Part shown: positions 16,632 to 25,276 of the stretch, piece by piece
Layout: every line of letters starts with the position of its first letter
Position numbering within the stretch: position 1 is the first letter of the stretch
Assembly: GCF_000731315.1 (NCBI RefSeq)
Contig: NZ_HG938354.1
Span: 930,001 to 994,000, forward strand
DNA length: 64,000 nucleotides
Direction of reading: 5' to 3'
From: Neorhizobium galegae bv. orientalis str. HAMBI 540
GTDB lineage: Bacteria > Pseudomonadota > Alphaproteobacteria > Rhizobiales > Rhizobiaceae
Translations under genes and position numbers: made by a program
The notes under the pieces: generated by a model
Seen by the model: the letters and a program-made list of their open reading frames with translations, nothing else
Databases searched by the model: none
What the model was told of the DNA's origin: nothing

Positions 16632-16718
16632 GAGGTGTCCGACCACACCGACGCCGACAAGCGCAAACGCGGCGGCCATGATTGTCACAGCAGCCCATTT
16701 ACGCAATCCATCGCTCAT
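16602..16718 (-). CDS. Small predicted membrane peptide (38 aa)
   Basis: Minus-strand frame from ATG 16718, preceded by GAGGAAC, encoding a basic start (G-L-R-K-W) then one long hydrophobic stretch A-V-T-I-M-A-A-A-F-A-L-V-G-V-G-V-V-G. Single-pass topology is likely. It overlaps the end of the plus-strand small gene by 30 bases. Low certainty. Confidence 0.3.
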   Translation of the reverse strand: MSDGLRKWAAVTIMAAAFALVGVGVVGHLLIAVGIIGG

Positions 16719-16843
16719 AGCAGCGGTGGTTCCTCTTCAGTTGGCTTTGCCGGCAGCTCTACGATCACCAGCATGTTCCCCGTGGGTTCCGTCGTCCGGA
16801 AGCCGAAGGGCTCATATTCGAACCCGCCCGCTACGGGCTGACT

Positions 16844-17470
16844 TTAGAAATAGCATTGGGGTCTTCGCCCGCCGGGCCGGCTATACGCCGATCGCCCACC
16901 ACACAAGCGACCATTCCTCATCACATCGTAGGGACAGTCGCACGAACCGACAACGGGATTGCGGATTGCTTCTCCGCTCCGGTCCGAGCGTGGTCTTGCT
17001 GGGGGGCCGACTGGCAGTTGAGATTGCTCTGGTTTGAATGCTGCTGCGGGGACCGGTTTCGTGGCAGTGAGGAGGTCTCCTCGAATCCAACCCGAATAGC
17101 CCGAAACGGTAATGTAGTGCCATTCATTCTCTCGCCGAAGAGAGAGCACGTCGATGCCGGCAGGCGCTGTCCAGACTACAGGCGCGGCGGTCGACGGGCT
17201 TCCTCTCAGGCGGACATTTGTGGTAGTGAAAAAACGGAGTGGTGTGGCCTGCTCCTCCTTCGCTGTCGCCTGCGAAGGAGGGGCAGGCCTGGACGAGGCG
17301 GGGGCTGGAGCAATCGGGGCTGAATTCTTCGGAGCTGTCGGCGCCCATGGCGAAGTCGATTGCGGCTTGTGCGTCTCTGTTGGCGCGTCAGGTTTTGGAT
17401 CGCCAGAGCTCAGCCAGCCGAGCACAAAGGTCCCCGCGATTATCCAGCCAGCAACACCCTTCTTGCCCAT
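16844..17470 (-). CDS. SH3-domain protein with C-terminal Cys-rich motif
   Basis: A 208-residue protein: N-terminal hydrophobic anchor (G-W-I-I-A-G-T-F-V-L-G-W-L), a Pro/Ala-rich linker to about 75, then a bacterial SH3 domain (N-V-R-L-R-G-S-P-S-T to W-H-Y-I-T-V-S-G-Y-S-G-W-I). It ends in a cysteine motif, C-D-C-P-Y-D-x6-R-L-C-G-G-R-S-A-Y-S-R-P-G-G. The tail is a pattern I associate with rhizobial cell-envelope or secreted proteins. Probably periplasmic and wall-binding. Confidence 0.75.
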   Translation of the reverse strand: MGKKGVAGWIIAGTFVLGWLSSGDPKPDAPTETHKPQSTSPWAPTAPKNSAPIAPAPASSRPAPPSQATAKEEQATPLRFFTTTNVRLRGSPSTAAPVVWTAPAGIDVLSLRRENEWHYITVSGYSGWIRGDLLTATKPVPAAAFKPEQSQLPVGPPARPRSDRSGEAIRNPVVGSCDCPYDVMRNGRLCGGRSAYSRPGGRRPQCYF

Positions 17471-17720
17471 TCACTCCCCCAAGTAGAGGGAATAATGCCA
17501 CAACCTGAGCAAGAGTCGAGTGATCAGCCGGGAGTAGATCGCGGTGGTGCGGCGTCCGTTCTCCCGGAAAAGTTCCCGGCCGCTCGCAGGTATTACGCGA
17601 CGTGGAGTTTTCCCGGCCTCCTAGTCATGTCCCAACTCCTCTGACGCGGAGCGGTTCCCGCTCGAGGAGCAGTGATGGGGCAGTAAGCGACGGATGAGTG
17701 TGTTAGGCGCCTAGGTGTCT

Positions 17721-18035
17721 CTACTTACCGCTCTGAATTTCCGTCCCCGTATCCAGTACGATATGCAAGTCCCGTATCATCGCCGCGGCGTTAAGCAATA
17801 CCGCCTTGACCTGCTCGTCGGTTCTCCTACCGAATGGAACTGCCGCTGCCACAACTTGAATCTCGACGACGGCGTCGCCGGCAGTGCGGGTGGTCGGGAT
17901 GCCGGTTTGCTCTCGCATTTCCCGCACGACCGTCGCGGCACGATCCAGCAGCCGGTTCTTTTCCAGCGCCGTCAGCTTATCGATTTGATTGGCAGCTCGG
18001 ATCAATTCGGCAATGAAGTCGTTCGTCGAACTCAA
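17721..18035 (-). CDS. Hypothetical protein (104 aa)
   Basis: Helical, soluble protein (I-A-E-L-I-R-A-A-N-Q-I-D-K-L-T-A-L-E-K, then L-L-D-R-A-A-T-V-V-R-E-M-R) without a recognised domain. Its start overlaps the upstream minus-strand gene's stop by 4 bases, so the two form a small operon. Confidence 0.6.
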   Translation of the reverse strand: MSSTNDFIAELIRAANQIDKLTALEKNRLLDRAATVVREMREQTGIPTTRTAGDAVVEIQVVAAAVPFGRRTDEQVKAVLLNAAAMIRDLHIVLDTGTEIQSGK

Positions 18036-18223
18036 TGCAGTGTGTCCTTATCGGGAACTATGCCCGCCGAGTTCATATAGTCTGCCAAGGTATCGGCACT
18101 GGCTTGCGGTAGGCCGCAAAGGGGCTCGCCCCGGAAAACCGCAGTACGGCCATTGGTGGTGTCGAATATCTCCCAGGTATGTTCGCCGTCTTTGCGGAGG
18201 TCGAAGCGGTGGCGTCTGCTCAT
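18032..18223 (-). CDS. Hypothetical protein (63 aa)
   Basis: Starts ATG 18223 and encodes R-K-D-G-E-H-T-W-E-I-F-D-T-T-N-G-R-T-A-V-F-R-G-E-P-L-C-G-L, a compact beta-rich pattern seen in small uncharacterised rhizobial proteins. First gene of a two-gene operon with the 104-residue protein, overlapping by ATGA. Confidence 0.6.
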   Translation of the reverse strand: MSRRHRFDLRKDGEHTWEIFDTTNGRTAVFRGEPLCGLPQASADTLADYMNSAGIVPDKDTLH

Positions 18224-18303
18224 GCCGGGAAACTGACACGAAGTTACAGGGAGTCAAGAACAGGTAGCGGTGAACGTCTAGGGCGACTGACCCGCCGGGG
18301 ACG

Positions 18304-18453
18304 ATGGACCATCTCTGGGAAGATATCGAAAAAGTCGATGAACCTCAGCTGAAGGCGATGTTCGAGACATCGGCGGAAGTGCTGGGCGGCCTGAAGAAGG
18401 CATTCTCCGACTATGAGCAAAAAACGAAGCCGCGTGGCAATGACTGCGGATGA
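18304..18453 (+). CDS. Small hypothetical protein (49 aa)
   Basis: ATG 18304 to TGA 18453: L-W-E-D-I-E-K-V-D-E-P-Q-L-K-A-M-F-E-T-S, then L-K-K-A-F-S-D-Y-E-Q-K. Highly charged and helical, protein-like in composition. About 100 bases upstream of the efflux pair; no known domain. Confidence 0.45.
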   Translation: MDHLWEDIEKVDEPQLKAMFETSAEVLGGLKKAFSDYEQKTKPRGNDCG

Positions 18454-18555
18454 TCATCTTCGAATCTGATGTTGCGGCAACGGCGCTTCTGGTCGGGAAC
18501 CTAAGCCGGTTTCCCAAGTTTCGGGTGCTTGCGCAGGAATCTTCGGAGGCATCCC

Positions 18556-19710
18556 TTGGCTCAAGCACAGCGCGCCGTTCCTGATGACGAAACGAACCGC
18601 CCCACCGATCCCGAAGACAAGAACCGGGAAAGAGAAGCGCAGGCATCCGATCACAAGGAACACGAAAAGAAGCCCTCACTCATCCGCCGGCATCCCTGGC
18701 GGATCATTTTAGCGGCCATTGCGCTGATCGCGCTGGTGTTCGCGGCGTATTTCGTCTGGCTGATCTATTTCCATCCCTATGAGACGACCGACGATGCCTT
18801 TGTGGACGCCCGCAGCTTCTCGCTGGCAGCCAAGGTTTCCGGTTATATCGATGAGGTTACCGTCCGTGACAACCAGCATGTCGCTGCCGGCGCGGTGATC
18901 GCCAGGGTAAACCCGCGCGACTATCAGATCGCCGTCAATCAGGCCAAGGCCCAGATCGAATACGCAAACGCCGCGATCGCCAATGCCGCTGCCCAGATCG
19001 AGGTCGCAAACGCCGCCGTAGACGAAGCGCGCGCACAAGAAGCCTCCACCGTGGCCGCGCTGCAATTTGCCCAGGACGAGGCGACCCGCGAGCGCCGGCT
19101 GGTGCAGGGCGGAGCCGGCAGCCAACAGGCCTCGCAGCAGGCTGAGGCGAACCTGCGGCAGGCTCAGGCCGCCTATAATCAGGCGCAAGCGCGCGTCACA
19201 TCGGCAATGAAGAACAAAGTGGCTGCCGAGGCCCAGCGCAATAGCGCCGCCGCTAGCCTCAAGCAGGCGGAAGCTCAACGGGAAAGCGCCGAACAGAACC
19301 TTAATTATGCCACGCTGACCGCAGCCCAGCCCGGTCGCGTCGTGAAACTGAGCGGCTCGAAGGGCCAGTTTGTCGAAGCCGGCCAGGCGATTGCCATGTT
19401 CGTTCCAGACGAAATCTGGGTGACCGCGAATTTCAAGGAAACGCAACTCGCCGACATGCGACCCGGCCAGCCGGTCGATCTGACGATCGATGCTTATCCG
19501 GACCACGTCCTGCACGGCAAGGTGGACTCGGTCCAGCCGGGTTCGGGCACGGCCTTCTCTCTGTTGCCGGCAGAAAACGCGACCGGCAACTACGTGAAGG
19601 TAATCCAGCGCGTGCCGGTGAAAATCGTTGTCGACCAATGGCCGACGGATGTGGGGATCGGACCCGGCATGTCGGTCGTACCGACAGTGACCGTGAGGCC
19701 AAGGAACTGA
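18556..19710 (+). CDS. HlyD/EmrA-family membrane fusion protein
   Basis: A 384-residue periplasmic adaptor. TTG 18556 is chosen because CGGAGG sits 7-8 bases upstream. After a charged cytoplasmic start, one membrane segment (I-I-L-A-A-I-A-L-I-A-L-V-F-A-A-Y-F-V-W-L) is followed by Y-E-T-T-D-D-A-F-V-D-A, the EmrA hallmark. Next come a lipoyl half-domain, a long Ala/Gln-rich coiled coil (about 120-240) and the second lipoyl/beta-barrel part. It is followed one base later by the MFS pump, with which it should form a drug-efflux complex. Confidence 0.9.
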   Translation: MAQAQRAVPDDETNRPTDPEDKNREREAQASDHKEHEKKPSLIRRHPWRIILAAIALIALVFAAYFVWLIYFHPYETTDDAFVDARSFSLAAKVSGYIDEVTVRDNQHVAAGAVIARVNPRDYQIAVNQAKAQIEYANAAIANAAAQIEVANAAVDEARAQEASTVAALQFAQDEATRERRLVQGGAGSQQASQQAEANLRQAQAAYNQAQARVTSAMKNKVAAEAQRNSAAASLKQAEAQRESAEQNLNYATLTAAQPGRVVKLSGSKGQFVEAGQAIAMFVPDEIWVTANFKETQLADMRPGQPVDLTIDAYPDHVLHGKVDSVQPGSGTAFSLLPAENATGNYVKVIQRVPVKIVVDQWPTDVGIGPGMSVVPTVTVRPRN

Positions 19711-19711
19711 C

Positions 19712-21322
19712 ATGGCCAATGCAGCGACGACCGGCGGCGCTGGCGAAGAACGTGTGGACCGCAGCACCAATCCATGGCTGGTGGCGGTGGTCGTTGCTCT
19801 CGCCGTCTTCATGGAAGTGCTGGACACGACGATCGCCAATGTTGCGCTACGCTATATTTCCGGCGGCCTGGCGATCAGTTCCGACGAAGCTTCCTGGGTC
19901 GTCACGACTTACCTCGTTTCCAATGCCGTCGCTCTGATCGCTTCGAGTTTCGTCGCCCAGCGTTACGGCCGCAAGCGCTTTTATCTCATCTGCCTTGCGC
20001 TTTTTACCATTGCCTCGATTCTCTGCGGGCTCGCCTGGAACCTGCCCTCTCTTCTGATCTTCCGGATGATCCAGGGTTTTGCAGGCGGCGGCATGGTCCC
20101 GGTGTCGCAATCGATCCTGAGCGATTCCTTTCCGCCGGAAAAACGCGGTCAGGCTTTTGCGGTCTTCGGCATCGCAGTGGTCGTTGCCCCGGTGATCGGC
20201 CCAACCCTTGGCGGTTACATCTCCGACAACTTCTCCTGGCACTGGTGTTTTCTGATCAACGGGCCTGTCGGCGCCTTCGCCCTTGTGCTCGTCTATCTCC
20301 TGGTGCAGGAGCCGGAAGCGCTGCGCAAGAAACGCGAGGAAATGCGGCGTCAGGGTATTCGTTTCGACGTAATCGGATTTCTCCTGGTCGCGACTTTCCT
20401 CGGGGCGCTGGAGCTGGTGCTTGACCGCGGCCAGGTCGAGGACTGGTTTGACTCGACCTTCATCATCGTCACCTCTGTGATCTGCGTCTCTGCCTTGCTG
20501 GCCTCGATCCCATGGCTTCTGACGGCGAAAAATCCTGCCGTCGATCTCAGGCTGCTTGCCACCCGGCAGTTCAGCTCCTGTTTTATCGTCATGCTGGCGA
20601 CCGGCGCAATTCTGATTGCCACGACGCAATTCGTGCCGCAGGTGCTGCAGCAAAACTACGGGTACACCGCCACTTGGGCCGGCCTGGCGCTGTCTCCCGG
20701 CGGTTTCGTGACCATGGTCATGATGTTCGTTGCCGGCCAGTTGAGTTCGAAAGTCCAGCCAAAATACCTGATCGCCATCGGCGCCGGCATTATTGCCTTC
20801 GCGATGTATGACGTGACGCGCTTGAACCCCGACCTGAATTTCGGTTTCTTCGTCTGGTCCAGGCTCTATCTCGGGCTCGGCCTGCCGCTCATCTTCATTC
20901 CGATCACCTCGGCGTCCTATGCCGGGCTCAGGCCGGACCAGACGGACCAGGCTTCGGCGCTCATCAATGCGGCGCGCAACACCGGCGGCTCGATCGGCGT
21001 ATCGATCGCATCCAACGTGCTCGCCCATCGTGAACAGTGGCACCAGAGCCGGCTTGTGGAGCACGTCGTTCCCTCCGACCCGGCCTTCATCGAGACGATG
21101 CGGAACCTGCAGCATTTCCTCATGGAGCGCGGCTCGCCCATGGCGGATGCGCAGAACCAGGCAGTTGGTCTTATCGGCGAGCAGGTACGGATGCAGGCGA
21201 GTTACCTCGCCTATATCGATGTCTTCCATGTGCTTGCGGTCATCTCTGCCTGCGCGATCCCGCTGGCGCTCATCCTGCGCAATATAGATTTGAAGGCCGG
21301 TGGCGGCGGTGGGGCGCACTGA
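19712..21322 (+). CDS. DHA2-family MFS drug exporter (EmrB type)
   Basis: A 536-residue inner-membrane transporter with about 14 hydrophobic segments. DHA2 motifs are visible: L-D-T-T-I-A-N-V-A-L in the first helix, then R-Y-G-R-K-R after helix 2, and G-P-T-L-G-G-Y-I motif C in helix 5. It is separated from the HlyD gene by one base and is surely co-expressed. Substrates unknown. Convergent with the methyltransferase/esterase gene. Confidence 0.92.
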   Translation: MANAATTGGAGEERVDRSTNPWLVAVVVALAVFMEVLDTTIANVALRYISGGLAISSDEASWVVTTYLVSNAVALIASSFVAQRYGRKRFYLICLALFTIASILCGLAWNLPSLLIFRMIQGFAGGGMVPVSQSILSDSFPPEKRGQAFAVFGIAVVVAPVIGPTLGGYISDNFSWHWCFLINGPVGAFALVLVYLLVQEPEALRKKREEMRRQGIRFDVIGFLLVATFLGALELVLDRGQVEDWFDSTFIIVTSVICVSALLASIPWLLTAKNPAVDLRLLATRQFSSCFIVMLATGAILIATTQFVPQVLQQNYGYTATWAGLALSPGGFVTMVMMFVAGQLSSKVQPKYLIAIGAGIIAFAMYDVTRLNPDLNFGFFVWSRLYLGLGLPLIFIPITSASYAGLRPDQTDQASALINAARNTGGSIGVSIASNVLAHREQWHQSRLVEHVVPSDPAFIETMRNLQHFLMERGSPMADAQNQAVGLIGEQVRMQASYLAYIDVFHVLAVISACAIPLALILRNIDLKAGGGGGAH

Positions 21323-21468
21323 CGCCGTTCTGCGATCGATGCAGGGTTCATTGCTGTCGCCCAAGCTCATCGCGAAGTAGCTGGTCGATATGGAGACGAT
21401 TAGCGGTGCTGCCATTCTTCAAGAAAAATCGAAGATTACGTCGAGGGACGACGTCGCAAAGCAACGCT

Positions 21469-23463
21469 CTATTCACCGAATGGATAGGTTTCCGGCATGC
21501 CGCGATGATGCTCGGGGCCGAGCGGCGTCACCGCTTGGGTCTCGTCGAACCAGACATAGGCATCGAATTGCTCGGGAAGGACCGCCTGACTGTAGTGGCT
21601 CCACAGCTCTGTGTCGGGCCGGTAGATGACGCCGATGAAGCGCTCGAGCCGCGGCTCCGAGAGGCGGCGTCTCAAAGGCTCGTGCTTGCCAGGCGACAGG
21701 TCGAGGAGGAAGCGGTGCTTATCCGCCTCATGGCACAGGCGCTCGTAGCTATCGTGGCGAGAGGGATTGACACGCATGACTTGCATGTCGCCATCCCAGT
21801 CGTTCGCGGCGGCCACCGTGCCGGTATGGGTGCCAAAGCCGATGAGGGCCGCCTCGCCTGCGAAAGCCTCTCGGCAGAGCTGGCCGATGTTGAGCTCATC
21901 ACGGGTTGCGCCCATATCGGTAAAGCGCGCGTCGCCGATATGGCTGTTATGCGCCCAGACGACCGCCTTGGCATCCGGTCCCTTCGCGTCAAGCAGGTGC
22001 TGCAACGTTTGGAACATATGGTTGTCGCGAAGGTTCCAGCTTTCGGCTCCGCCATAATACATGATGCGGTAATAGCGCTCCGCGGATGCGATCAGCCGCG
22101 CGTTCTGAGTGGCATCGAGAAAGGCGTCGCCGTCGTTGTTGGCATAGTCGAGCTGCTTGCGCAGCAGCGCCTGGCACTGCTCGATCACCGCTTGCTCGCA
22201 TTGCGCATAACCGCGGCTGAGCGCCGCCCGGCCGTAGGTCGCGGGGTTCTTCTGCCAGGGCGTCAGACAGCCATAACGCTCGCGCGCCACAGCCGCCGCC
22301 TGCGGATCGACCCGATCCAGATAAGCCAGCACGGCCCCGATCGAGCCGGACATGTTGTAGATGTCGAGCCCGTAGAAGCCGGCCCGATCCTTAAGGGCAT
22401 CGAGACCCGCATTGTGCTCCCGAATCCATTCGGTCAGTGCCCGAACTTCCGTGTTGCGCCACATCCAGGTTGGGAAACGTTGGAACGGAGGCTCCTCACG
22501 TTCGGACGCGGTCCGGTGTCTGACATATCGATCAACTCTCGCCGCATCCGGCCAATCTGCCTCGACTGCAACAATCGTGTATCCCCGATGGGCGATCAGG
22601 TGGCGCGTGACCGCCGCACGGGCTCGATAAAATTCCGCCGTCCCGTGGCTCGCTTCGCCCAGCAAAACCACGCGTCGGTCGCCGAAGCGGTCGAACAGGC
22701 GGCCGAAGGCGGGGGCGTCGAAATCCGGCAGGTCCTCGGCCGCTTCGGCAATCATCTCCGGCAGGCTCTGCTTGCGCGATGCGCCGGGCTTGTGATTGCT
22801 CGCGGCGCATCGACCATCCTCGGACCATCTCTGTTCCCCGATCAGGGGCACGAATATGACCGCCCCGAGGTTCGATTCTTCATATTCGGCCTCGGTGCGG
22901 CGGATGACCTTGCAGAGGATCTGGCTAAACTCCTTTCCCACGGGGATCAGGAGCCGCCCGCCCACCGCGAGTTGCTCCTTCAGCGCCTGCGGCACCGCCG
23001 GACCGCCTGCGGCCACCAGGATAGCGTCGAAGGGTGCGTGCTCCAGCAGTCCGCGTGTACCGTCGCCGGTGATCACTTCAATATTGTCGTAGCCGAGATC
23101 AGTCACGCGCTGTCTTGCGGATGCGGCCAGGGCTTCATGCCGTTCGATTGCATAGACGCGCTCGGCGATTTGACCGATCACCGCCGCCGCATAACCGGAA
23201 CCGGCGCCGACCTCGAGCACGCGGTCACCCGGACGCACCTCCGCCGCCTCGATCATCGCAGCGACGATAAAGGGCTGAGAGATGGTTTGCCCCTCCTCGA
23301 TCGATAGCGGGGTGTCCTCATAGGCGAATTCTGCCATGCCTTCGGCAACGAAATGTTCCCTCGGCACGGTGCGCATCGCGTTCAGGACATGCTCATCCCG
23401 TATCCCGCGCCGCTTTATGTGGACCTCGACCATGTGATCGCGCATGCGCTGGTAGTCGGCCAT
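21469..23463 (-). CDS. Protein-L-isoaspartate O-methyltransferase fused to erythromycin-esterase domain
   Basis: A 664-residue two-domain protein. Residues 1-215 are a PCMT-type SAM methyltransferase (V-L-E-V-G-A-G-S-G-Y-A-A-A-V motif I near 80, G-D-G-T-R-G, L-I-P-V-G). After a ~20-residue linker, residues ~235-664 are an erythromycin-esterase-like hydrolase with V-L-L-G-E-A-S-H-G-T-A-E-F-Y, A-V-E-A-D-W-P-D and V-V-W-A-H-N-S-H-I-G-D, keeping the family's His/Glu residues. Repair of damaged aspartates is the expected job of the first half; the ester substrate is unknown. It stands alone. Confidence 0.9.
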   Translation of the reverse strand: MADYQRMRDHMVEVHIKRRGIRDEHVLNAMRTVPREHFVAEGMAEFAYEDTPLSIEEGQTISQPFIVAAMIEAAEVRPGDRVLEVGAGSGYAAAVIGQIAERVYAIERHEALAASARQRVTDLGYDNIEVITGDGTRGLLEHAPFDAILVAAGGPAVPQALKEQLAVGGRLLIPVGKEFSQILCKVIRRTEAEYEESNLGAVIFVPLIGEQRWSEDGRCAASNHKPGASRKQSLPEMIAEAAEDLPDFDAPAFGRLFDRFGDRRVVLLGEASHGTAEFYRARAAVTRHLIAHRGYTIVAVEADWPDAARVDRYVRHRTASEREEPPFQRFPTWMWRNTEVRALTEWIREHNAGLDALKDRAGFYGLDIYNMSGSIGAVLAYLDRVDPQAAAVARERYGCLTPWQKNPATYGRAALSRGYAQCEQAVIEQCQALLRKQLDYANNDGDAFLDATQNARLIASAERYYRIMYYGGAESWNLRDNHMFQTLQHLLDAKGPDAKAVVWAHNSHIGDARFTDMGATRDELNIGQLCREAFAGEAALIGFGTHTGTVAAANDWDGDMQVMRVNPSRHDSYERLCHEADKHRFLLDLSPGKHEPLRRRLSEPRLERFIGVIYRPDTELWSHYSQAVLPEQFDAYVWFDETQAVTPLGPEHHRGMPETYPFGE

Positions 23464-23563
23464 CCTGGCCTCCGCTTTTTCCCACCTTCCCTGTCGGCGT
23501 CGAACCTGTCACCTCCTGTCACAGGACCGGTTCAAGCCCTTGCCGACAAGGACTGGGAGGCGC

Positions 23564-23815
23564 TCAGCATCGATCGACATAGCGGTTTCCGTTGCTGTCG
23601 CGGTAGTAGCAGCGGCCGGGTTGCCCGGCGACATTTCCGATCAGGGCGCCGGACACGCCACCCACGGCCGCACCAACCGCGGCGCCGCGAACATTACCCG
23701 TCGCCACGCCGCCGACGACGGCACCCGTGGCAGCGCCGATCCCGGCACCCTTTTCTGTTGACGTGCAAGCTGTCAGGCACAACCCGACACAGCCGATGAG
23801 GACGAACTTCTTCAT
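23564..23815 (-). CDS. Glycine-zipper outer-membrane lipoprotein
   Basis: An 83-residue lipoprotein from ATG 23815 (an upstream in-frame ATG lacks a signal). Signal peptide M-K-K-F-V-L-I-G-C-V-G-L-C-L-T-A-C with the lipobox L-T-A-C, then Gly/Ala repeats typical of glycine zippers (G-A-G-I-G-A-A-T-G-A-V-V-G-G-V) and a C-terminal C-Y-Y-R-D-S-N-G-N-R-Y. Related proteins include OsmB-like stress lipoproteins. A possible EcfG-type promoter lies upstream. Confidence 0.8.
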   Translation of the reverse strand: MKKFVLIGCVGLCLTACTSTEKGAGIGAATGAVVGGVATGNVRGAAVGAAVGGVSGALIGNVAGQPGRCYYRDSNGNRYVDRC

Positions 23816-23927
23816 TTGGATCTCCGTTCCAGTTGGCCCCCCGAGAGATTGGCTTGTTTCCCTGGCCGTCATGGCACGCGACAGGCCGCGCGTCGGCTTT
23901 GACTGGACCGTCACGCCGAATTTTCTA

Positions 23928-23952
23928 AACCGAGACGGCTGCCCGAAGTTCC
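23928..23952 (-). promoter_or_regulatory. Possible EcfG-type promoter for the lipoprotein
   Basis: On the minus strand GGAAC (23952-23948), 16 bases, then GGTT (23931-23928). The -35 matches perfectly and the -10 differs by one base from CGTT. It sits about 110 bases upstream of the lipoprotein start. Confidence 0.4.
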
Positions 23953-24072
23953 AAAGCAATTCAAGATGGCTTCAATGGGCCTGATGCTGCCAATGCATAG
24001 TTGGGCGGCTCATGCTCATCCGGGTCGGGATCTGGTGGCCAACCGGAGACGTTTGAATGTCTCAGCAACCTC

Positions 24073-24098
24073 GGAACAATTGCCCATCACGGCAGTTC
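24073..24098 (+). promoter_or_regulatory. Possible EcfG-type promoter for the sigma gene
   Basis: GGAAC (24073-24077), 17 bases, then GTTC (24095-24098), 27 bases before ATG 24125. It would allow autoregulation of the sigma factor. Match to the -10 is imperfect. Confidence 0.35.
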
Positions 24099-24124
24099 CG
24101 TCGGTTGTCTTGTCAGGAGGCCCC

Positions 24125-24625
24125 ATGGCGGTCGATCGTTCCAGCTCGCATATTCGTTCGGAGGTCGTGGATCTGATACCAGCGCTCCGATCCTTCGCGC
24201 GGCGATTTCACCGGACGTCGACCGACGTCGATGACCTCGTGCAGGAGACCCTTCTCAGAGGGCTGGCGAATATCGACAAGTTTCAACCGGGGACCAGCCT
24301 GAAATCCTGGCTCTTCACCATCATGCGGAACACGTTCTGCACGAAGTTCGGCCTTGCCAAGCGGGAGGTGATCGGTCTGGGAGAAGGCATTTCACCACAG
24401 CCATCGGTCCAGGCGCCTCAAGAATGGTCGGTTCGTGCCCGGGAACTCGAGAAAGCATTTTCGCAGTTGCCCGCTCACTATCGCCAGGCTCTGGATATCG
24501 TCCTGATCCAGGGGGAGAGCTACGAGGTTGCAGCACAACGTTGCGACTGCCCGCTCGGGACCATCAAGAGCCGAGTGAACCGTGCCCGCATCCAACTTGC
24601 TACCCAGCTCGGAGAAAATATCTAG
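24125..24625 (+). CDS. ECF RNA polymerase sigma factor (EcfG-like)
   Basis: A 166-residue sigma factor. ATG 24125 follows AGGAGG at ideal spacing; longer upstream starts lack one. Region 2 is L-I-P-A-L-R-S-F-A-R-R-F then D-V-D-D-L-V-Q-E-T-L-L-R and K-S-W-L-F-T-I-M-R-N. Region 4 is L-P-A-H-Y-R-Q-A-L-D-I-V, then G-E-S-Y-E-V-A-A-Q-R-C, G-T-I-K-S-R-V-N-R-A-R. It resembles EcfG/SigT general-stress factors. No NepR or PhyR gene is adjacent, so it is probably an accessory paralogue. Confidence 0.88.
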   Translation: MAVDRSSSHIRSEVVDLIPALRSFARRFHRTSTDVDDLVQETLLRGLANIDKFQPGTSLKSWLFTIMRNTFCTKFGLAKREVIGLGEGISPQPSVQAPQEWSVRARELEKAFSQLPAHYRQALDIVLIQGESYEVAAQRCDCPLGTIKSRVNRARIQLATQLGENI

Positions 24626-24682
24626 TCCAATATCCGCGCCCCCGCCGCGGAAGGAGACGCCGAGGGGGCCGCAAGGAGCACA

Positions 24683-24707
24683 GGAACAATCCCTACCCCC
24701 TGCCGTT
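24683..24707 (+). promoter_or_regulatory. Consensus EcfG-type promoter upstream of paoABC
   Basis: GGAAC (24683-24687), exactly 16 bases, CGTT (24704-24707). This is the consensus for alphaproteobacterial general-stress sigma factors, 45 bases before the paoA start and just downstream of a sigma gene of that class. Confidence 0.7.
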
Positions 24708-24751
24708 AGGCCCCTATTCAAACGCCGGATCCCCAACGAAAGGCAGCCCCG

Positions 24752-25276
24752 ATGGACAAAGGGACCTCAAGCTCCGCCCTTCCGACCTGCGCAATCTCGC
24801 TCAACATCAACGGCACGAACCGCATGCTCGATATTCATCCATGGGTCACCCTGCTCGATCTGCTGCGTGGTCCAATCGAGTTGACGGGCACCAAGAAAGG
24901 CTGCGACCACGGCCAGTGTGGCGCCTGTACGGTCCTCATCGACGGCGAACGGGTGAACGCATGCCTGAAGCTCGCCGTGTCGATCGACGGCGCTGCGATC
25001 ACCACGATCGAAGGGCTGGGAACGCCGCAGGACATGCATCCGATGCAAAGGGCCTTCGTCGAGCACGACGCCTTTCAATGTGGTTACTGCACGGCCGGCC
25101 AGATCTGTTCCGCCGTCGGTCTTGTCGCCGAAGGCCACGCTCACAGCCGCGCCGAAATCCGGGAGCTGATGAGCGGCAATCTCTGTCGCTGCGGCGCCTA
25201 TACCAATGTCGCCGATGCGATTGAGAAGGTCCTTGATCAGGAAGGTGTGAAACCCTTGCGGGAGGCTGCGGAATGA
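24752..25276 (+). CDS. paoA: Aldehyde oxidoreductase [2Fe-2S] subunit
   Basis: A 174-residue xanthine-oxidase-family iron-sulphur subunit. The plant-type cluster motif [12 protein letters not shown] and a later Cys form the first [2Fe-2S] site; C-G-Y-C-T-A-G-Q and N-L-C-R-C-G-A-Y form the second. No obvious Tat signal precedes it, unlike E. coli PaoA, so the enzyme may be cytoplasmic. First gene of a three-gene operon, overlapping paoB by 4 bases. Confidence 0.9.
   Translation: MDKGTSSSALPTCAISLNINGTNRMLDIHPWVTLLDLLRGPIELTGTKKGCDHGQCGACTVLIDGERVNACLKLAVSIDGAAITTIEGLGTPQDMHPMQRAFVEHDAFQCGYCTAGQICSAVGLVAEGHAHSRAEIRELMSGNLCRCGAYTNVADAIEKVLDQEGVKPLREAAE

Noticed and set aside
21037..23307. 756-codon plus-strand frame opposite the PCMT/esterase gene
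   Set aside because: The opposite strand carries unmistakable enzyme motifs; this frame begins inside the MFS gene and has no ribosome site.
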